The notes: generated by a model from the sequence alone, not told the origin. Shown: positions 38,397 through 48,261, numbered from the stretch's first letter. The stretch: DNA of 64,000 nt from Bradyrhizobium sp. CB1717 (GCF_029714325.1 NZ_CP121666.1:9038501-9102500), one strand, 5' to 3'. Made by a program: numbers and translations.

Positions 38397-39218
38397 ATGG
38401 CACGCGCGAGCAACCTTGTGATCGGAACGGCGACGCTGGCGGTGATCGCCGTGGCGTTCGGCGGCCTGCTCGGCGTGCAGAAATGGCGGACCATCCAGAG
38501 CCGCAGCCAGTTACGCGTGGTGTTCGAGGGCGGCTCCGCCAGCGGCCTGCGCCGCGGCGGCCCGGTCAATTTCGACGGCGTGCTCGCGGGCCAGATCCTG
38601 TCGATCAAGCTGGACAATCCCCGCAAGGTCGTAGCGCTGGTGATGCTCGACAACTCCGCGCCGATCCGCAAGGACACCGTGGCCGGTATCGAGTTCCAGG
38701 GTCTCACCGGCGTCGCCGCGGTCTCCTTGATTGGCGGAGCGCCCTCCGCGCCGCCGGTACCGCTGGATTCGGACGGCATTCCCGTGCTCACCGCCGATCT
38801 CAGCGACGTCGAATCCATCGTCGACACCCTGCACAGCGTCGACCGCACCATCGTGAGCAACGCCCCCGCGATCAAGGAGGGCCTGCGCACATTCGAGACC
38901 CATACCGCCGATCTCAGGAGCAAGGGCGGCGAGATCGATTCCGTGATGGCCAAGGTCGACAGCGCCTTTGCGGGATTCGACAAGGCCGTCACCAAGATCG
39001 AGGGCGTGGTGCCCGGCTTCGTCGACGGCAAGGCCGACGAGCTGTTCGAGAAGGTGCAGGGGCTGCGCGAACTCGCCGACATGATGAGGAAAAAGTCGGC
39101 TGTTTACCTCGAGGACATCCGCCGCTCGCTGCTCGACGTCAGTGAGACCGCCAACAAGATGGCGGGCACCCCCGTGCCGCCGCGCCCCCCGCGCCAGCCC
39201 GAGCAGAAGAAGCGGTGA
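38397..39218 (+). CDS. MlaD/MCE domain protein (orphan)
   Basis: A 273-residue protein with an N-terminal membrane anchor (residues 8-26) and one MCE domain (about 38-115: LRVVFEGGSASGLRRGGPVNFDGVLAGQI). A long helical tail (about 130-250) and a Pro/Lys-rich end follow. MCE proteins bind phospholipid or sterol in the periplasm as hexamers next to an MlaE/MlaF-type ABC unit. Here no mlaE, mlaF or other mce gene is adjacent, so it must work with a unit encoded elsewhere. ATG at 38397 starts right at the helix. Confidence 0.85.
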   Translation: MARASNLVIGTATLAVIAVAFGGLLGVQKWRTIQSRSQLRVVFEGGSASGLRRGGPVNFDGVLAGQILSIKLDNPRKVVALVMLDNSAPIRKDTVAGIEFQGLTGVAAVSLIGGAPSAPPVPLDSDGIPVLTADLSDVESIVDTLHSVDRTIVSNAPAIKEGLRTFETHTADLRSKGGEIDSVMAKVDSAFAGFDKAVTKIEGVVPGFVDGKADELFEKVQGLRELADMMRKKSAVYLEDIRRSLLDVSETANKMAGTPVPPRPPRQPEQKKR

Positions 39219-39227
39219 TGCTCTTTC

Positions 39228-39254
39228 TTATCCTCCCCTGGAGGAGGAGGATAA
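39228..39254 (+). repeat. Hairpin after the MCE gene (TTATCCTCC/GGAGGATAA)
   Basis: Perfect 9-base arms ten bases after the MCE stop. It belongs to the CTCCCC-rich dispersed hairpins (family F) and may protect or end the transcript; no T-run follows. Confidence 0.6.
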
Positions 39255-39350
39255 GATCGCATGAAGCATAGCGAAATGCGATCCGAGGTGGGGTGAAGGT
39301 GCTACCCAGCATGCGATGCCCGAGTGGAGAGATCACCCACCCCGCTCGCG

Positions 39351-42300
39351 CTACGCGCGATCGACCCTCCCCCTCCAGGGGAGGGTGGCAGTCCCGCCTG
39401 ATCTAGCAACGAGTCCATACCACGCGTAGCGGACGACGCCCTTGCCGGCGTAGGAACGGGTGACGTTCGAGAACTCGCCTTCGAACGTTGCCGACGCGGA
39501 CCAGCCGTTCATCCAGTTCATCTGCACCGACGCCGTGGTCAGTGCGGAATCGCGCGCCTGCGCGGCACCATTCACGACGAAGGCCGCGCCCGGCAGCGTC
39601 TGGAACACCGCGCCGACGGTGCGGTCCGGATTGTAGTCATGCGCCCAGGCGAGCCGGCCGCGCAGGGTCATCAGGCCGCCGGCCGCCGCAAATGGCTTGT
39701 CCGCACGCAGGCCGAGCTCGGTGCGGGTGCTGGTGACGTCCTTGGCGGCATAATTGAGCGCAAAGGTGTTGTTGCCGACCACCGCGAATTCCGAATAGTT
39801 CGGCAGGCTGAACAGGGTGGCCTGGGCCGCGGCATAGGGCGTGAGGCCAATCCACTGCGTGGCATAGCGGTAACCACCCTCGATCCGGCCCGAGAAGGCA
39901 TTGGCATTGAACTGCGCACGCAATTGATCAACGCCTGCGGCGGTGACGATGCGGTTCGTCGTGACGTCCTGCCAGCCATAGGCGAGCGCAGCGGTGATAT
40001 AGGCCGGTCCCGCCGTGTGCCGCACGAAGGCGCCGGCCTGGAACAGGTCGGAGCGGCCCCAGCCGAGCCCGTTGACGTTGAAACCGGTGCCGCCGCCGGC
40101 CAGCGCGAAACCGGCGATTGTCGACGGCGAGAAGCGGTAGTCGAGACCGACGGCCGTGCCGTAGACGCTGCTGCCGGTGGTGTTGGAGCCGAGGACGGTG
40201 TTGCCGTCGGTGGTCTGCGACCCACCATAGCCGGCCGCCCACACGTCCCAGCGCTGCGCGAACGTCGCACCCGGCGCCTTGCGGTAGATCGAGGCGAAGG
40301 CGTCGCGCGCGTTGTTGTCACGCGCATTCTTGCCGGTCGCGGCATAGGCGCTCGCGTCATCCGCATACGGTGTCGCATCAGGCGCACCGCTACGCCCCGA
40401 GCCGAAGACGTCAGTCAGCAGATTGATGAACAGGTTCATCGCATTGAAGGTCGTCTGCTGCGATCCCGTGCCCGATTCACCGGAGGCCTGTGTGAGGCCG
40501 GCCGGCGAGAGGTTGGCGAGCGCGACCGGAAGGCTGCCGGTGCGGTTGAAATAATTCGTCAGCACGTTGGCGACGTTCTGCTGGTTGATGTTGAGGCCGC
40601 CGCCATAGCCCAGCGCGAGATCGAGGTAGACGTTGTGAAGATCGTAGCTGAGCGTCGCATGCAGATTCGACGAGAGCCCCGCAACGACCGGGTTGAACGC
40701 ATCGGGGAGCGTTGTCGCATTCAGGATCGTGTAGTGCTTCGCGATCGAGCCGGTCGGGACGACGACGACGGTGGCGCCGCCGAGCGTCGCGGTGCCGGTC
40801 ACCACCGTGAGGCCGCTGCTCGCGCCCGAGATCTGCACCATATAGCTCGACGCGCTCGTGAATGAGAGATCACCGGATACGGTGAGCGTGCCGGTCGGAT
40901 TGCCCGGCGCTAGCGTGCCGCCAGTGACGGTGGTCGTGCCGACCGTGCCGACACCGCCGAAGGTGCCGCCGGCGGCGACGGTCACGGTGCCGTTGATGGT
41001 GCCGGCGAGCATGAGCGTGCCGCCGAGCACGTTCCAGTCCTGATTGCCGGTGCCGGTCACAGTCCAGGTCGAGCTATCGACCTTGTTGAAGGTCGAGAAG
41101 CCGTCGTACTGGAGGCCGGTGCCGATCAGGTCGAGGTTGAACGTGTCCTTGCCGACACCGCCGAGCTGGAACGTGTCGGTCCCCGATGCCAACACTTGGC
41201 CGTTGATGACGCTGCCGGGGCCGAGGGTGAGCGTGTTGGAACCGCAGCCGCAGAAGTCGATCGCCACAGCACCGGAGGCGCTGGCGTTGATGGTGCCCGA
41301 GTTGAAGACGTTGGCGCCGCCATTCACCATGATGCCGGTGCCGTTGACACCGACGGTGATGGTGCCGGTGTTGACGATCTGGTTGATCGTCAAGGACGCG
41401 TTCGCATCGATGCCGACGCCGGACGCGCCGACGGTGATCGTCCCGCCGTTGGTGACGACGTTGGCATCGCCGAACACGACGATGCCTTCGACAGCAGCAT
41501 CGGCGCTCGTGATCCGCCCGTTGTTGGTGATCGTGGAGGACGAGCCGGAAAAGGCAATGCCCACACCGGCCAGGCCGACATTGATCGTGCCACTCTGGCT
41601 GATCGTGGCCCGGTCGCCCTGCATCGAAATGCCGACCGATCCGGTGCCACCCACGTTGATCGCGCCGCCGTTGGTGATTTTCGAATCATCGCCCTGCACG
41701 GCAATGCCGACGGCAAGATCGACAGCCGTGATGGTGCCGAAATTGCTGGCGGTCTGGAAGTCGCCCTGCATGAAGATGCCGGCTGCGTTCTGCCCGACCG
41801 TGATCGTGCCAGTGGCCGTGTTGGTCACCGTGTTGTTGTTGCTGATCGCCAGAATGCCGCCGGAGAAGCCGGTGGAATCGCCGACCGTGATCGAGCCGGC
41901 ATTGGTGACAGTCGCGCCGCCGAAGACAAAAATTCCGGTCGAATCGTCGACACCGGTGATCGTGCCCGTCGCGGTGTTGGTGATCGTGTTGTTCTGGCCG
42001 GAGAAGATACCGACGCCCGACGCACCGATCGACAGTGCACCGCTATTGGTGACTGTGTTGTTGTCGCCGACCGAGATCGCGGCGCCGCTGTCGCCGGTGG
42101 TGATCGTTCCGGCATTGGTGATGACGTTGTGATCGATCGCCAGGATGCCGAGGCCGTTGTCGAGCACCGTGATGGTGCTGTTGTTGATCACGGTGTTGGA
42201 ATTTCCAACGGCAACGCCGGTGAGCCCCGAGCCTGCCGACACGGTCCCGTTGTTGGTGACGGTGCTGGAATCGTTGACGCCGATCGAGAGCGCGCCGTTG

Positions 42301-42551
42301 TCGTTGACGGTCGCGCCTGAGAGCACGTTGACGGTGAGGCTGTCGACGCCGACGCCGGCCAGAAAGCCGTCCGTATCGGTGCCGCTACAGGTGACGGTCT
42401 GGCCGCTCGTGGCCGGATCGGGCGTGCAAGCCGCGTTGGCCGGCGTGGTGCAAAGGCTCAAGCCGACGACGACCGCCGATACGCCTATGAGCGACGCAGC
42501 GACGGATCGGCGCAGTCGACCCTGCCGCCTCCCTGGCCCCTCGCCTTGCAC
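39351..42551 (-). CDS. Autotransporter (type V) with repetitive beta-helix passenger
   Basis: A 1066-residue secreted adhesin-like protein. The signal peptide (about 1-40) has an Arg-rich start and ends TPANA. The passenger (about 41-600) is a run of degenerate repeats of NxGxITVGxxGxGI and VTNxGTI type, typical of a parallel beta-helix. A linker leads to the C-terminal barrel domain (about 790-1044), which ends in YAGKGVVRYAW. A barrel normally stops at this aromatic residue, yet here the frame continues for 22 more residues to a TAG at 39351 inside a dispersed repeat. The start is GTG at 42551 behind a G-run. Function is probably surface attachment. Confidence 0.85.
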   Translation of the reverse strand: MQGEGPGRRQGRLRRSVAASLIGVSAVVVGLSLCTTPANAACTPDPATSGQTVTCSGTDTDGFLAGVGVDSLTVNVLSGATVNDNGALSIGVNDSSTVTNNGTVSAGSGLTGVAVGNSNTVINNSTITVLDNGLGILAIDHNVITNAGTITTGDSGAAISVGDNNTVTNSGALSIGASGVGIFSGQNNTITNTATGTITGVDDSTGIFVFGGATVTNAGSITVGDSTGFSGGILAISNNNTVTNTATGTITVGQNAAGIFMQGDFQTASNFGTITAVDLAVGIAVQGDDSKITNGGAINVGGTGSVGISMQGDRATISQSGTINVGLAGVGIAFSGSSSTITNNGRITSADAAVEGIVVFGDANVVTNGGTITVGASGVGIDANASLTINQIVNTGTITVGVNGTGIMVNGGANVFNSGTINASASGAVAIDFCGCGSNTLTLGPGSVINGQVLASGTDTFQLGGVGKDTFNLDLIGTGLQYDGFSTFNKVDSSTWTVTGTGNQDWNVLGGTLMLAGTINGTVTVAAGGTFGGVGTVGTTTVTGGTLAPGNPTGTLTVSGDLSFTSASSYMVQISGASSGLTVVTGTATLGGATVVVVPTGSIAKHYTILNATTLPDAFNPVVAGLSSNLHATLSYDLHNVYLDLALGYGGGLNINQQNVANVLTNYFNRTGSLPVALANLSPAGLTQASGESGTGSQQTTFNAMNLFINLLTDVFGSGRSGAPDATPYADDASAYAATGKNARDNNARDAFASIYRKAPGATFAQRWDVWAAGYGGSQTTDGNTVLGSNTTGSSVYGTAVGLDYRFSPSTIAGFALAGGGTGFNVNGLGWGRSDLFQAGAFVRHTAGPAYITAALAYGWQDVTTNRIVTAAGVDQLRAQFNANAFSGRIEGGYRYATQWIGLTPYAAAQATLFSLPNYSEFAVVGNNTFALNYAAKDVTSTRTELGLRADKPFAAAGGLMTLRGRLAWAHDYNPDRTVGAVFQTLPGAAFVVNGAAQARDSALTTASVQMNWMNGWSASATFEGEFSNVTRSYAGKGVVRYAWYGLVARSGGTATLPWRGRVDRA
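39365..39385. repeat. Short hairpin repeat, family F, inside the autotransporter 3' end
   Basis: Arms CCCTCCCC and GGGGAGGG around CTCCA, identical to 11477-11497. It supplies the last codons of the autotransporter frame. Confidence 0.75.
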
Positions 42552-42747
42552 GCTACACCCCCCATTCCCAGCAATTCCGCCGGGAACTTAGGCCATGGCG
42601 AGGCTGCGTAGAACTACGGCGACGCCGGAATGCGTCCGTTTGGCGCACAACCGAAGCAGAATCTGAGCGTCATGTTGCAACCGCGCCACGGTTTTGCGGG
42701 GCCAATCGTCTCATTCTGCGCATGACTGGGCCCGCATCTGTGACGGC

Positions 42748-43788
42748 TCAGTAATTGCTGGCCGCCGCCTCATTGGGGATGCCCTCGATCGGGCACTCGT
42801 CGGTGCCCGGCGTCGAGCGGGTCATGGCCTCGACCATGTCGCGCGTGCCTTCGGGATCCCTAATCCAGTTCTTGTAGAAATCATATGGGCAGGCCGCGAC
42901 GCCACGCGGGCTGTCGCCGGAATTGATCATGCCGGTGTAGCCGCGGTGGACCAGCTTGTAGAGATGGTTCTGCGACTGGCCGTTGCGGCGCGCGTCGCGG
43001 ATCAGATGTTTCGACAGCTGCGCGTACTGGATGCCGTAATCCTCTTCGCCGCACTCGCCGAGGGTGCGGCCGTCGAAGCCGATGATCGCGGAGTGGCCGA
43101 AATAGGAATAGACGCCATCGAAGCCGGCGGCGTTGGCGACGGCGACATAGACGTTGTTGGCCCAGGCCATGGCCTTGGAGATCATGACCTGCTGCTCCTT
43201 GGCCGGATACATGTAGCCCTGGCAACGCACGATCAGCTCGGCGCCCTTCATGGCGCAGTCGCGCCAGATCTCCGGATAGTTGCCGTCGTCGCAGATGATC
43301 AGGCTGACCTTGAGGCCTTTCGGGCCCTCGGAGACATAGGTGCAATTGCCGGGATACCAGCCTTCGATCGGCACCCACGGCATGATCTTGCGATACTTCT
43401 GCACGATCTCGCCCTTGTCGTTCATCAGGATCAGGGTGTTGTAGGGCGCCTTGTGCGGATGCTCCTCGTGGCGCTCGCCGGTGAGCGAGAACACGCCCCA
43501 CACCTTGGCCTTGCGGCAGGCCTCGGCGAAGATCGCGGTTTCCTCGCCCGGCACCACGGACGCCGTCTCGTACATCTCCTTGGAGTCGTACATGATCCCT
43601 TGCGTGGAGTATTCCGGGAAGATCACGAGGTCCATGCCGGGCAGTCCGACCTTCATGCCGACGATCATGTCGGCGATCTTGCGGGCGTTGTCGAGCACCT
43701 CGGCCTTGGTGTGCAGGCGGGGCATCTTGTAGTTCACCACTGCGACGCCGACCGTATCGTTGCTGCTGGAGATATCACCGTGAAGCAT
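42748..43788 (-). CDS. amiE: Aliphatic amidase
   Basis: A 346-residue nitrilase-superfamily enzyme that hydrolyses acetamide and other short amides to the acid and ammonia. It has the same length as Pseudomonas aeruginosa AmiE as I remember it, with long identical stretches ([51 protein letters not shown]). The catalytic residues fall at the same numbers: Glu59, Lys134, Glu142 and Cys166. It is the last gene of the urt-fmd operon, 45 bases after fmdB. The ammonia released would feed nitrogen metabolism. Cytoplasmic homohexamer by family. Confidence 0.96.
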   Translation of the reverse strand: MLHGDISSSNDTVGVAVVNYKMPRLHTKAEVLDNARKIADMIVGMKVGLPGMDLVIFPEYSTQGIMYDSKEMYETASVVPGEETAIFAEACRKAKVWGVFSLTGERHEEHPHKAPYNTLILMNDKGEIVQKYRKIMPWVPIEGWYPGNCTYVSEGPKGLKVSLIICDDGNYPEIWRDCAMKGAELIVRCQGYMYPAKEQQVMISKAMAWANNVYVAVANAAGFDGVYSYFGHSAIIGFDGRTLGECGEEDYGIQYAQLSKHLIRDARRNGQSQNHLYKLVHRGYTGMINSGDSPRGVAACPYDFYKNWIRDPEGTRDMVEAMTRSTPGTDECPIEGIPNEAAASNY

Positions 43789-43833
43789 GTTGATCGCTCC
43801 TGTACTTTATTTGCTTGATGTTGGCGTGTGGCG

Positions 43834-44211
43834 TTAGTGGCTGATCATCCAGGGCCGCGCCGTCGGAAAGCCCTTGCCGCCGCTTTTGGTCTTGGTCATC
43901 AGCCGCGCCGGCTTTTTCCTGTCCGTCGAGTTCTTGTCTTTGACCGTCTTGCCCGAGGAACAGCAGCCACAGCCCGGGCCGTGCGAGGCCTTGTATTGCG
44001 CCAGCGTCTGCGGCGCGTGCGAGCTGCGCTCGTTGACGGCGTGCGCCTTGCGCTTCTCCGCAGGCATGCAGAAGAAATTCGGCGCGGTCAGGATCACCCG
44101 CGGTGCCATGGTCTCGCAGTGCGGGCAGCTCTGCGGATCGTCGCATTCCGCCATCGGGCGCAGGTCCTTGAACGGACCACAGTCGTCACAGAGATATTCG
44201 TAGACCGGCAT
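43834..44211 (-). CDS. fmdB: FmdB family zinc-ribbon protein
   Basis: A 125-residue protein with an N-terminal zinc ribbon: MPVYEYLCDDCG start, Cys8/Cys11 and Cys29/Cys32. The tail is basic, with a second cysteine cluster (CGCCSS) and many Lys. FmdB was named as a putative regulator of the formamidase/amide operon in Methylophilus. It sits between fmdA and amiE here, as in that system. Whether it binds DNA, RNA or a partner protein is not established. Confidence 0.88.
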   Translation of the reverse strand: MPVYEYLCDDCGPFKDLRPMAECDDPQSCPHCETMAPRVILTAPNFFCMPAEKRKAHAVNERSSHAPQTLAQYKASHGPGCGCCSSGKTVKDKNSTDRKKPARLMTKTKSGGKGFPTARPWMISH

Positions 44212-44268
44212 CGCATCATCCCTAGCGCGTGTTCAACACAGCTCACTGCTACCGCCCATGCGGCGACA

Positions 44269-44316
44269 GCCCCTCACCCCGCCCCTCTCCCCGTGAGGAC
44301 GGGGAGAGGGAGCGCA
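44269..44316. repeat. Family F hairpin (CCTCTCCCCGTGAGGACGGG...)
   Basis: CCCCTCTCCCCGT/ACGGGGAGAGGG arms in the gap between fmdA and fmdB; the same dispersed CTCTCCCC type is found near 14330-14475. Confidence 0.7.
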
Positions 44317-44319
44317 GCG

Positions 44320-45549
44320 TCACTTGTCCGGCGAGATCGGCATCTGGATATCGCCGGTGATGTGCTTGATGGGTCCGGCCGCCGACGGCATCACGTCGAA
44401 GTCGAAGATCTCCGTTGGTAGCCACAGCGTGGCACAGGCGTTGGGCACGTCGACCACGCCGGAAATGTGGCCCTGGCACGGCGCCGTGCCGAGGATCGAA
44501 TAGGCCTGGGCGCCGGAGTAACCGAACTTCTTCAGATACTCGATGGCGTTGAGACAGGCCTGGCGATAGGCGATGTGGACGTCGAGATAATGCTGCTTGC
44601 CGGCCTCATCGACCGAGATGCCTTCGAAGATCAGATAGTCCTTGTAGTTCGGTGTGATCGGCGACGGCTTGAAGATCGGGTTCTTGATGCCGTATTTCGA
44701 CATGCCGTCCTTGATCACCTCGACCTTGAGGTGCAGCCAGCCGGCCATTTCGATCGCGCCGCAGAAGGTGATCTCGCCGTCGCCCTGGCTGAAATGCAGA
44801 TCGCCCATCGAGAGACCCGCGCCGGGCACGTAGACCGGGAAGTAGATCTTCGAGCCGCGCGAGAGATCCTTGATGTCGCAATTGCCGCCGTGCTCGCGCG
44901 GCGGCACGGTGCGCGCGCCCTCCGCGCCGATCTTGGCCTTGGCATCGCCCTTGGCGCGGCCGCCATGGGCGGTCGGCGCGAATGGCGGATTGGCAAGGCC
45001 GGGCACGCGGGTCGGGTTGGTCGAGATCAGCTCGGCCTCGCGCTTGTTCCAGGTCTCCAGCATCTTCGGATCGGGCAGACAGCCGATCAGGCCGGGATGG
45101 ATCAGGCCGGCGAAATTCACGCCGGGCACATGACGCGACGAGGTGTAGAGACCCTTGATGTCCCAGATCGACTTCTGCGCCAGCGGGAAGTGGTCGGTGA
45201 GGAAGCCGCCGCCGTTCTGCTTGGAGAAGAAGCCGTTGAAGCCCCACAGGCTCTCCTTGAGCGGGCCGACGTCGAGCAGGTCGACGACGAGAAGGTCGCC
45301 GGGCTCGGCGCCCTTGACGCCGATCGGTCCGGACAGGAAATGCACGATCGACAGGTCGATGTCGCGCACGTCGTCGGCGGAATCGTTGTTCTTGATGAAG
45401 CCGCCGGTCCAGTCGTAGGTCTCGATGATGAAGTCGTCGCCGGGATTGACCCAGGCCACGATCGGGATGTCGGGGTGCCAGCGGTTGTGCACCATGTCAT
45501 TTTCGTAAGCCGACTTGGTGAGATCGACCTTGATCAGTGTCTCTGGCAT
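44320..45549 (-). CDS. fmdA: Formamidase (acetamidase/formamidase family)
   Basis: A 409-residue enzyme that hydrolyses formamide, and often acetamide, to ammonia. It matches the FmdA family in length (about 407-410) and wording: MPETLIKVDLTKSAYENDMVHNRWHPDIPIV, HPGLIGCLPDP, HGGNCDIKDLSRGSKIYFPVYVPGAGLSMGD and YRQACLNAIEYL. The early His/Asp and HGGNCD blocks are the expected metal and active-site parts. It follows urtE by 28 bases, so transport and hydrolysis are expressed together. Cytoplasmic. Confidence 0.95.
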   Translation of the reverse strand: MPETLIKVDLTKSAYENDMVHNRWHPDIPIVAWVNPGDDFIIETYDWTGGFIKNNDSADDVRDIDLSIVHFLSGPIGVKGAEPGDLLVVDLLDVGPLKESLWGFNGFFSKQNGGGFLTDHFPLAQKSIWDIKGLYTSSRHVPGVNFAGLIHPGLIGCLPDPKMLETWNKREAELISTNPTRVPGLANPPFAPTAHGGRAKGDAKAKIGAEGARTVPPREHGGNCDIKDLSRGSKIYFPVYVPGAGLSMGDLHFSQGDGEITFCGAIEMAGWLHLKVEVIKDGMSKYGIKNPIFKPSPITPNYKDYLIFEGISVDEAGKQHYLDVHIAYRQACLNAIEYLKKFGYSGAQAYSILGTAPCQGHISGVVDVPNACATLWLPTEIFDFDVMPSAAGPIKHITGDIQMPISPDK

Positions 45550-45577
45550 CGAGATGCTCCCCTTTTACTACGGTTGG

Positions 45578-46267
45578 TTAGACAGACAGATATTTCGAGA
45601 CCTGCGCGGCATCGACGGCGTCGCGCGGATCGTCGCGCACGATCTCGCCGTTCTCGATCACCAGCACACGGTCGGCGATATCGAGCGCGAAGCTCAGGAC
45701 CTGCTCGGACACGACGATCGAGAGCCCCTTCTCGTCGCGGATGCGCTTCAGGGTGCGCGCCATCTCCTTGATGATCGAGGGCTGGATGCCTTCGGTCGGC
45801 TCGTCCAGCAGCAGCACCTTCGGCTTGGTCGCGAGTGCGCGCGCAATCGCGAGCTGCTGCTGCTGGCCGCCGGAGAGATTGCCGCCGCGGCGGCCCTTCA
45901 TCTCCAGCAGCACCGGAAACAGTTCGTAGATGTCTTCAGGCACCTCCGACCCACCGGAGACGACGAGACCGGTCTCGATGTTCTCCTTCACGGTCATGGT
46001 GGAGAAGATCATGCGGCCCTGCGGCACGTAGGCGAGCCCCTTGGCGACGCGCGCGTAGCTCGGCAAGGAGCCGAGCTCGGCACCGTCCATCGTCACCGAG
46101 CCGCTCTTGGTCGGTAGGATGCCCATCAGCGATTTCATCAGCGTGGTCTTGCCCATGCCGTTGCGGCCCATGATCGCGACGATCTCGTTCGGCGCGACCT
46201 TGACGTTGAGCCCGTGCAGCACCTCGCTCTGGCCGTAGGCGACGTGAAGATCGGAAATTGCCAGCAT
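45578..46267 (-). CDS. urtE: Urea/amide ABC transporter ATP-binding protein UrtE
   Basis: A 229-residue LivF-type ATPase. Walker A is GRNGMGKTT, the signature LSGGQQQQ, Walker B LLLDEPTEGIQPSI and the end of the core IVVSEQ in place of the usual H-loop wording, as is normal for UrtE (TEGIQPS is a UrtE hallmark). AAGGAGG is one base from a GTG at 46273 but seven from ATG at 46267, so the latter is the start. It partners UrtD in the importer. Confidence 0.93.
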   Translation of the reverse strand: MLAISDLHVAYGQSEVLHGLNVKVAPNEIVAIMGRNGMGKTTLMKSLMGILPTKSGSVTMDGAELGSLPSYARVAKGLAYVPQGRMIFSTMTVKENIETGLVVSGGSEVPEDIYELFPVLLEMKGRRGGNLSGGQQQQLAIARALATKPKVLLLDEPTEGIQPSIIKEMARTLKRIRDEKGLSIVVSEQVLSFALDIADRVLVIENGEIVRDDPRDAVDAAQVSKYLSV

Positions 46268-46279
46268 CGTCACGCCTCC

Positions 46280-47035
46280 TTAGTGACCCAAATAGACTTC
46301 GACGACCTTCGGATCGTTCTTCACCTTCTCCATGGTGCCCTCCGAGAGGATCTGGCCCTGATGGAGCACGGTGACCTTGTGCGCGATGTCCTCGACGAAT
46401 TTCATGTCGTGCTCGATCACCAGCACCGAGCGGTTCTTGATGATGCGGTTGAGCAGCTCCGCGGTCTTGGCGCGTTCGGACACGCTCATGCCGGCGACAG
46501 GCTCGTCCAGCATCAACAGGTCCGGGTCCTGGATCAGCAGCATGCCGATCTCGAGCCATTGCTTCTGGCCATGGCTGAGCAGATCGGCATTCATGTGCAG
46601 CCGGTCCTTCAGGAAGATCATCTCGGCGACCTCGTGCACCCGGTCGCGCACGGCGGCGTCGCGGTTGAAGGTCAGCGCGCCGAACACCGAGCGGCCGCGC
46701 GGATAGGAGATCTCCAGATTCTCGAACACGGTGAGATCGTCGTAGATCGACGGGTTCTGGAACTTGCGCCCGACGCCGGTCTTGACGATCTCGTTCTCCC
46801 TCATCCGCGTCAGCTCCTTGCCGCGGAACTGGATCGAGCCTGACGTGGCTTTGGTCTTGCCACAGATCAGGTCGAGCACGGTGGTCTTGCCGGCCCCGTT
46901 GGGACCGATGATGACGCGGATCTCGTTCTCGTCGACATAGAAGGAGAGATCGTTGACCGCCTTGAACCCGTCGAACGACACGGTGAGCGCTTCGACGGCG
47001 AGCAGGAATTCCTTGGGCTGATGACCGACGAGCAT
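46280..47035 (-). CDS. urtD: Urea/amide ABC transporter ATP-binding protein UrtD
   Basis: A 251-residue LivG-type ATPase with Walker A GPNGAGKTT, the Q-loop GRKFQNPSIYDDLTVFENL, a signature variant LSHGQKQWLEIGM (the LSHGQ form is typical of UrtD), Walker B LLMLDEPVAGM and H-loop VIEHDMKF. It is twelve bases from urtE and 65 from urtC. Cytoplasmic face of the inner membrane. Confidence 0.94.
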   Translation of the reverse strand: MLVGHQPKEFLLAVEALTVSFDGFKAVNDLSFYVDENEIRVIIGPNGAGKTTVLDLICGKTKATSGSIQFRGKELTRMRENEIVKTGVGRKFQNPSIYDDLTVFENLEISYPRGRSVFGALTFNRDAAVRDRVHEVAEMIFLKDRLHMNADLLSHGQKQWLEIGMLLIQDPDLLMLDEPVAGMSVSERAKTAELLNRIIKNRSVLVIEHDMKFVEDIAHKVTVLHQGQILSEGTMEKVKNDPKVVEVYLGH

Positions 47036-47100
47036 GACCTTATCTCCTCACTGCCAACGTGGCATCGGCATCGTGGTGACCTACGAGCATGATGATCTCC

Positions 47101-48243
47101 TCACTCCGCCGGGGCGCCGTCGGCGACCGAGCTGTCGGTCCAGCCTTCGGGTTTCGATTTGCGCGAGGCGATCAGGCGATCGATGCGCGGCTGCACGTAG
47201 TCGCCCCAGATTCCGGCAAGACCGTTCGGGAAGGCCAGCACCACGGCGATGAACAGGCCGCCGAGGCCGAACAGCCACAATTCGGGGAAGGTTTCCGACA
47301 GGCTTGTCTTGGCGAAATTGACCAGCAGCGTGCCGTAGATCGCACCCAAGATCGACAGCCGGCCGCCGACCGCGGTGTAGATCACCATCTCGATCGACGG
47401 CACGATGCCGACGAAGGACGGCGACATGAAGCCGACATTGAGCGCGAACATGGCGCCGCCGATCGCGGCGAACACGGCGGCGATGCAGAAGGCGAAGATC
47501 TTGAAGTTCGCGACGCTGTAGCCGGAGAAGCGGACGCGGTCCTCCTTCTCCCGCATCGCGACCAGGATGCGCCCGAGCTTGGAGTGGCGGACGAACTGCG
47601 CGATCATGATGCAGGCGAACAGGCAGCCGACCTCGAAGAAGTACAGCACGATCTTGGCGTGGTCCGGCCTTATGTCCCATCCCTTCAGCGTGCGCAGGTC
47701 GGTCATGCCGTTGATGCCGCCGGTGTAGCCCTGCTGGCCCACGATCAGGATCGTCAGGATGGCCGCGACCGCCTGGGTGATGATGGCGAAGTAAGTGCCG
47801 CCGACGCGGCGCTTGAACATCGCGGTGCCGATGATCCAGGCAAAGATGCCGGGCACGAGGATGATGGCGGCGATGGTGAAGGTGAGGCTGTTGAACGGCT
47901 TCCAGAAGAACGGCAGCGCCGTGATCTGATTCCAGTCCATGAAGTCGGGGATGCCGGGGGTCGACTGGATCTTGGTGTTCTCCACGCTCGAGGCCTCGAG
48001 CTTGAGGAACATCGCCATGCAGTAACCGCCGAGCCCGAAAAACACGCCCTGCCCGAGGCTCAGGATGCCGCCATAGCCCCAGCAGATCACGAGGCCCAGC
48101 GCGACGAAGGCATAGGTGAGATATTTTGCGACGAGGTTGAGCCTGAACACATCCAGCGTGAGTGGCAGCACCACCACGAGGAAGACCGCGAGCACCAGAA
48201 TTCCGATCAGCTCCGATCGATTGAAGAACCGATTGTCGGTCAT
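47101..48243 (-). CDS. urtC: Urea/amide ABC transporter permease UrtC
   Basis: A 380-residue LivM-type permease with about ten helices and the coupling loop KLGRILVAMREKEDRVRFSGYSVANFK. The opening after the first helix (LGLVICWGYGGILSLGQGVFFGLGGYCMAMFL) is typical of UrtC. It starts 18 bases after urtB. Confidence 0.93.
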   Translation of the reverse strand: MTDNRFFNRSELIGILVLAVFLVVVLPLTLDVFRLNLVAKYLTYAFVALGLVICWGYGGILSLGQGVFFGLGGYCMAMFLKLEASSVENTKIQSTPGIPDFMDWNQITALPFFWKPFNSLTFTIAAIILVPGIFAWIIGTAMFKRRVGGTYFAIITQAVAAILTILIVGQQGYTGGINGMTDLRTLKGWDIRPDHAKIVLYFFEVGCLFACIMIAQFVRHSKLGRILVAMREKEDRVRFSGYSVANFKIFAFCIAAVFAAIGGAMFALNVGFMSPSFVGIVPSIEMVIYTAVGGRLSILGAIYGTLLVNFAKTSLSETFPELWLFGLGGLFIAVVLAFPNGLAGIWGDYVQPRIDRLIASRKSKPEGWTDSSVADGAPAE

Positions 48244-48261
48244 AACATCAGCCCCATTTTC

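Noticed and set aside
41200..42450. Repeating short units suggestive of a CRISPR array or minisatellite
   Set aside because: The periodicity is degenerate at the DNA level and comes from beta-helix protein repeats of the autotransporter passenger; there are no identical repeats with unique spacers.
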